Origin: Emticicia sp. C21
Lineage (GTDB): Bacteria; Bacteroidota; Bacteroidia; Cytophagales; Spirosomataceae
DNA length: 64,000 nucleotides
Assembly (NCBI RefSeq): GCF_003418935.1
Contig: NZ_QVMT01000004.1
Span: 62,282 to 126,281, forward strand
Direction: 5' to 3'
Part shown: positions 59,788 to 64,000 of the stretch, in pieces
How positions within the stretch are numbered: the first letter of the stretch is position 1
Layout of the letters: every line of letters begins with the position of its first letter
Notes under the pieces: model-generated
What the model was told of the DNA's origin: nothing
Databases searched by the model: none
Seen by the model: only the letters and a program-made list of their open reading frames with translations
Program-made: the position numbers and the translations under genes

Positions 59788-59943
59788 CAAAAATTCGTAG
59801 TGACGTACGGTTCGGCGCGCAATGCTTTACGTCTTCAAGGGTCTGTAAAACCCAATAAATGTAATTTAAGAGAGTAAATCCATTAGACAAATTTCTGATA
59901 TTTATAGTCCCTCGGAGACGTATAGCAATACGTCACTACGAAA
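59788..59943. repeat. Intergenic palindrome, CGTAGTGACGTA-type
   Basis: TTCGTAGTGACGTA begins at 59795 and recurs inverted as TACGTCACTACGAA ending near 59942. Secondary inner arms ACGTCTTCAAGGG and CCCTCGGAGACGT also pair. The element is GC-richer than its surroundings and codes for nothing. Confidence 0.65.
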
Positions 59944-59945
59944 AT

Positions 59946-59979
59946 AAAAACCTTTTGAGTCAATACTCAAAAGGTTTTT
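59946..59979. terminator. Terminator between convergent genes
   Basis: Stem AAAAACCTTTTGAGT (59946-59960) / ACTCAAAAGGTTTTT (59965-59979), four-base loop, T runs on both strands. Confidence 0.85.
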
Positions 59980-59998
59980 ATATAATATGAAACATCTC

Positions 59999-62098
59999 TT
60001 ACCCTTTCATAAACCGAATCAATAATATCTCAACTGCCAAGAAGAGCAGTGCTAATATCACACAGTATTTCCAAAGAGGTGTACCGATATTGCTTTCCTG
60101 AAAAGTCTTCACAAAATCTCCATCTAAAAGGTTATCAAAGATAGTTACGTTCTTTTGTCCGGCGAAGAAGCTTTTTAATTCAGCAGGTGTATAAAACTCC
60201 ATTTTTGATTCTTCATTATCATGATTCAATGCCAACAATTTCTCTGTCTTACCATCCAACTGCAATTCATAATAACCTGATTCCAATATCTGATTATCAC
60301 TCAATTGGGTAGCTTTAGGCAATTCTAAAGTCAGTTGGTTACCGCTGATTCGTTGAATCGGGATAATCTCTACATTATTCTTGTTGGCTTCTGACACAAC
60401 GCTTTTAAGCTTATAAGTGGCGTTTTTCTTTACATTCGGAATATCAACCGTAATGCTTCCCTCACTAAAGTTATAAGCCGCCCTTTCCTGTCTTACACTC
60501 ATAGAGGCTATCTTAAACATCGTTGGCACAAAAAAGGCATGCTCCGCAAAATTTCCATAAGCTTTCTCTACCGGAGAGGCACATAAATAAATCTTGCCCT
60601 GGGCTGTATTAGTAGCAGTAATAAAGTTTTGCAGGTTCTTAAAAGTCAATATCTTCTCTCCTACTCCCGACCAGTTCCATACAGGTTGCATGAGTGGCGT
60701 ATTGGCAACACCTTGAAGCGTTGTTCGCTCAAAAACATCAGCGTAGAACGGGTTCTGACGATTAGGTTCAGCAATTGGTAACTGACTTTGTGGTAATGGT
60801 GGCTGGCTGATTACCGAAACGCTCTGAATACCAAACCCACCTAAAAACTGTCCATAATCTTCCGGATCAGGATTTGATGGTGGGAATACTAGTAAACTTC
60901 CTCCTGAACGGATAAACTCTTCCAGACTCGCTCTGAAAGTACCGTTTATCTGCTCTACCCCCTCTAAAACAATCAGGTTAGCATTTTTGAATTGACCAAC
61001 ATCTACATTATTAGCACTATAAGCATGGTAAGCAAAAAGACTGTCATTATCAAATACTTTTCCGATATAATCGGCTGCGCTGCGTTGTTGATATAAGTGT
61101 AATACCTGAATAACAGGCGAGGCATCTAGCACAAAATAATAATCGTTGTCGAAAGTAATAGGTTGGTCATCGAAAGAAACTTTTCCTTTATGAAAACCTT
61201 TATCTTTTACAGTGAAATTAAACGTAGCTGTGGCCGAACTATTAGGGGCAATATCTACCGAAGCCGTAGAGGCCTGTGCATTATCAATGAATAATTTTAC
61301 AGGCAGTTTTTCTACTTCATTATCTCCGGAATTAAAGACTTTTACATATAACACATTGTTCTGCATTTCTCTGATAAACGGCGATGCTAACCAAACCGAA
61401 TCAACAAAGACGTTTTGTGAAGCCTTACCTTGAACTGGCACCAAAAATAGTTTATCTAAAGAATCTATCCTCAATTGTTTCATATCTCCTGATGTGCTTT
61501 TCTGAAAATCAGAAAACCAGAAAAACTGGTTATTGGCACTGGCATTATGCTTTTGGGCTAAACTACGCTGACGTTTATAAACGTTCTCAAACGTACGTGG
61601 GTTTGGAGATAAACCGATTGAGGTCAATCTGTCTTTTACTTTAGTTGCATTGGTCACGGCCTGATCTTCACCAGAAAAATCGTTGGTTACTAATTGCACA
61701 TTAGGTGATTGACTGAATAAAGTAAGCAATTCATCTATTTTAGTAACAGCCAGGTCTAAGTAGCGTTTGTTTTCAGTGGTATTCTGCATACTCAATGAGT
61801 TATCCAGATACAGGCTACTTACTCCCAAACCAGAGGAGCGATTCGCTCCTGCATTTTTAGCAGGCAAAAAAGGTTGGGCAAAAGCTAAAGCCAGAAATAG
61901 AAGAAAAAGAATACGAGAGGCAAGAATCAGCCATTGTTTGATACGTCTAAACGAGCTTGTCTCTGTTTCGACCGCTTTCAGAAAGGCAACGTTCGTAAAA
62001 AATACCTTTTTGGTACGACGAAAGTTAAACAGATGAATAATAATTGGCACCGAAACAGCCAATAAACCCCACAAGAAAGACGGAAAGAGAAACTGCAT
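59999..62098 (-). CDS. BatA-domain membrane protein
   Basis: A 699-residue protein beginning with the BatA/aerotolerance N-terminal domain (FLFPSFLWGLLAVSVPIIIHLFNFRR, two spans by residue 75). A VWA-like region follows (about 95-250, LYLDNSLSMQNT; DxSxS metal-site pattern) and later a ThuA/GATase-like part (LIVLEGVEQINGTFRASLEE). The last 30 residues contain a C-terminal span. Members occur next to MoxR/BatB genes; none is visible here. Role unknown, probably cell-envelope integrity. Confidence 0.85.
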   Translation of the reverse strand: MQFLFPSFLWGLLAVSVPIIIHLFNFRRTKKVFFTNVAFLKAVETETSSFRRIKQWLILASRILFLLFLALAFAQPFLPAKNAGANRSSGLGVSSLYLDNSLSMQNTTENKRYLDLAVTKIDELLTLFSQSPNVQLVTNDFSGEDQAVTNATKVKDRLTSIGLSPNPRTFENVYKRQRSLAQKHNASANNQFFWFSDFQKSTSGDMKQLRIDSLDKLFLVPVQGKASQNVFVDSVWLASPFIREMQNNVLYVKVFNSGDNEVEKLPVKLFIDNAQASTASVDIAPNSSATATFNFTVKDKGFHKGKVSFDDQPITFDNDYYFVLDASPVIQVLHLYQQRSAADYIGKVFDNDSLFAYHAYSANNVDVGQFKNANLIVLEGVEQINGTFRASLEEFIRSGGSLLVFPPSNPDPEDYGQFLGGFGIQSVSVISQPPLPQSQLPIAEPNRQNPFYADVFERTTLQGVANTPLMQPVWNWSGVGEKILTFKNLQNFITATNTAQGKIYLCASPVEKAYGNFAEHAFFVPTMFKIASMSVRQERAAYNFSEGSITVDIPNVKKNATYKLKSVVSEANKNNVEIIPIQRISGNQLTLELPKATQLSDNQILESGYYELQLDGKTEKLLALNHDNEESKMEFYTPAELKSFFAGQKNVTIFDNLLDGDFVKTFQESNIGTPLWKYCVILALLFLAVEILLIRFMKG

Positions 62099-62331
62099 AT
62101 ATCAAGCCCCTAAAGGTATATCATTTAAATTTTTAATAATAAACGTAAAAGTCTGAAATTCCTTTCAATGTTTCGTTGATATTTTACGCTTATTCGACAC
62201 ATCAGCCAATTATTATGCCAAAGCCCGAGAATATTCAATCTTGAAAGTACAATTGAGAAGTTTTTAGGTAATAGCTAATCAATCATAATTAAATCAAAAT
62301 AAATCAGATTAGCAAACTTAATAAAATAGAG

Positions 62332-62339
62332 TAATTTTG
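62332..62339 (+). promoter_or_regulatory. -7 box TAATTTTG for the S9 peptidase
   Basis: Matches TAnnTTTG, 26 bases before the ATG at 62366. Confidence 0.5.
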
Positions 62340-62365
62340 TCAAAACTCATTACTCCCTGAATTAC

Positions 62366-64000
62366 ATGAAAAAACACTTCATTTTACTCACAGTTTTACT
62401 GTATTCTATCACTACCCAAGCCCAATTGACTGTCGAGAAAATTATGCAGGAACCCTACAAGTGGATGGGAACAGCGCCCAGCAATATTTTCTGGTCAGAA
62501 GATTCTAAAACCATTTATTTCTCCTGGAATCCTGATAAAAATAAGGGTGATTCTTTATACAAAATTGTTTTACCTAACAAAACACCAATAAAGATAACAC
62601 CAAAAGAAAGGCGTGCCCTACCTTCGCAAACAGGTACTTATAATAGAGACAACTCATTGAAAGTATATGAAAAACAAGGAGAGTTATACCTTATGTATTG
62701 CAAAACTTTGAAAATCAAGCAATTGACCAATACCATTGAACGAGAATCAAACCCGTACTTCAATGGCGATGAAACAAAGGTTATTTTTTCAAGAGGCGGC
62801 AATATATTCAGCCTTAATCTGGAGGATGGTCTTATCTCACAAATATCAAATTTCATAACGGGAAGTAAAAAAGCAGAAACCAAACTCAACGATGAAGAGA
62901 AGTGGTTGAAAGCAGACCAACTGGCTATGTTCGAGATATTGAAAGAACGCAAGGATAAAAAAGACGAAACTGAAAAAAATACTAAAGCCGACCAGGCGAA
63001 ACGTCCGAAAGAAATCTATTTAGAAGGCAAAAATCTGGAAGTACCAATGGTAAGCCCTGATATGCGTTACATTACCTATCGACTTTCAACCCCTGCTACT
63101 GGTGCTAAAAATACTATTGTACCAAGCTATGTGACAGAATCAGGCTTTACAGAAGATTTACCCGCACGCACTAAAGTAGGTAGCCCAATGACAAGCTACG
63201 ATAGCTATGTATATGATATCAAGAAAGATACGGTTTATCAGATTAGTACAAAAGATTTAGTAGGGCTTACACAACAACCTGAATTTCTGAAAGAGTATCA
63301 GAAACAATCTGATACAACTAAGAAGAGACCCGCCAGCCGCAAACTAATTATTACAGCCCCAAACTGGTCAGAAAATGGCTCAAATGCCGTGGTAGTAGTA
63401 CGTTCATTCGATAATAAAGACCGTTGGATTATGCTTTTAGACCCAGCTACAGGCAAACTTAAATTATTAGACCGTCAACATGACGAAGCATGGATAGGCG
63501 GGCCAGGTATGGGTTTTACGCTAAGTGCTGGTAATATCGGTTGGGTAGATGAGCAAACGCTTTACTTCCAATCAGAAGCGGAGGGATATTCACACCTTTA
63601 TACAATAAATGTGATTACAGGTGAGAAAAAACAATTGACCACAGGTAAGTTTGAAATACAACAAGCGCAATTATCAAAAGATAAGCAATGGTTTTATCTG
63701 ACGACTAACGAGGTACACCCGGGTGAAACTCATTTCTATAAAATGGCCGTAACTGGTGGAGAACGCACAAAAATCACTAGCATGATAGGAGGTAATGATG
63801 CAACTTTATCGCCTGATGAATCGGCAATTGCCCTGCGTTATTCTTATATGAATAAGCCCTGGGAATTGTTTGTGCAAGACAACAAGCCTACAGCTACAGC
63901 TGAGCAATTGACAAATTCATTGACAGATGAATTTAAAGCTTATGCCTGGAAAGAGCCACAAATTATTACTTTTAAGGCCCGCGATGGAGTTGATATTTAT
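62366..64000 (+). CDS. S9 family peptidase, DPP IV/prolyl oligopeptidase-like (3' partial)
   Basis: The frame is open from ATG 62366 to the window end (545 codons). It starts with a signal peptide (MKKHFILLTVLLYSITTQAQ). The visible part is the N-terminal beta-propeller of DPP IV-type peptidases (NIFWSEDSKTIYFSWNPDKN, NPYFNGDETKVIFSRGGNIF, WVDEQTLYFQSEAEGYSHLY) and the link to the hydrolase domain (ITFKARDGVDIY), which continues outside. The Ser-Asp-His triad is thus not visible. Probably a periplasmic aminodipeptidase. Confidence 0.88.
   Translation, partial: MKKHFILLTVLLYSITTQAQLTVEKIMQEPYKWMGTAPSNIFWSEDSKTIYFSWNPDKNKGDSLYKIVLPNKTPIKITPKERRALPSQTGTYNRDNSLKVYEKQGELYLMYCKTLKIKQLTNTIERESNPYFNGDETKVIFSRGGNIFSLNLEDGLISQISNFITGSKKAETKLNDEEKWLKADQLAMFEILKERKDKKDETEKNTKADQAKRPKEIYLEGKNLEVPMVSPDMRYITYRLSTPATGAKNTIVPSYVTESGFTEDLPARTKVGSPMTSYDSYVYDIKKDTVYQISTKDLVGLTQQPEFLKEYQKQSDTTKKRPASRKLIITAPNWSENGSNAVVVVRSFDNKDRWIMLLDPATGKLKLLDRQHDEAWIGGPGMGFTLSAGNIGWVDEQTLYFQSEAEGYSHLYTINVITGEKKQLTTGKFEIQQAQLSKDKQWFYLTTNEVHPGETHFYKMAVTGGERTKITSMIGGNDATLSPDESAIALRYSYMNKPWELFVQDNKPTATAEQLTNSLTDEFKAYAWKEPQIITFKARDGVDIY

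Overview
The window is a chromosomal segment of an AT-rich, aerobic Bacteroidota bacterium, most likely order Cytophagales (an Emticicia/Flectobacillus-like relative; the genus is a guess). The evidence is the recurring intergenic element TAnnTTTG, which is the Bacteroidota sigma-factor -7 box and occurs about twenty times at expected places, the near absence of Shine-Dalgarno sequences, and typical Bacteroidota families: PafA-type phosphatase, carboxypeptidase-like-domain proteins, BatA-domain protein, MacB/FtsX permeases without an ATPase, Skp/OmpH lipoprotein, CrtZ and DUF1361. No rRNA, tRNA, CRISPR array, prophage or transposase gene was found. The first gene (GH20) is cut at its 5' end and the last (S9-type peptidase) at its 3' end.

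Layout. 1-6 kb: GH20 hexosaminidase end, a large polytopic membrane protein, two tandem paralogous beta-propeller lipoproteins. 6-14 kb: DEAD-box helicase, Tat-exported NHL propeller protein, a three-gene cassette (two secreted tail-collar proteins and a subtilase with a CUB domain), an Upf1-like helicase. 14-20 kb: OxyR with both redox cysteines and its own ATAG operator, an FtsX-type permease behind a sigma-54 promoter with two upstream palindromes, AI-2E transporter. 20-35 kb: membrane and lipid genes (fatty acid hydroxylase family, patatin, polyprenyl synthase, CrtZ), PafA phosphatase with a partial downstream duplication, amidohydrolase, serine hydrolases, a membrane-anchored AraC regulator. 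35-49 kb: recA, a pspA-terD-terD stress cluster, a RqcH/pseudouridine synthase pair, xylulokinase, penicillin acylase, an OmpH-like protein, tatC. 49-60 kb: CDGSH protein, then a redox block consisting of the three-subunit proton-translocating transhydrogenase (pntAA, pntAB, pntB), a GltD-like FAD/Fe-S oxidoreductase and the two-subunit 2-oxoacid:ferredoxin oxidoreductase. 60-64 kb: BatA-domain protein and a partial S9 peptidase.

How genes work together. The 51-59 kb block would connect ferredoxin-linked 2-oxoglutarate (or related 2-oxoacid) oxidation to NAD(P)H and, through transhydrogenase, to the proton gradient. TatC can export the Tat-signal protein at 7.5 kb. OxyR, RecA, PspA/TerD and RqcH are stress functions but are not one operon.

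The most notable non-coding features are: the complete sigma-54 promoter with paired TGTCC-N6-GGACA-like sites; a Campbell-type footprint in which the 3' end and terminator of the PafA gene are repeated after a foreign lipoprotein gene, with almost only synonymous differences in the last 48 codons; at least five unrelated intergenic long palindromes, one lying inside the pnt operon; and a terminator-like hairpin inside the signal-peptide codons of the subtilase.
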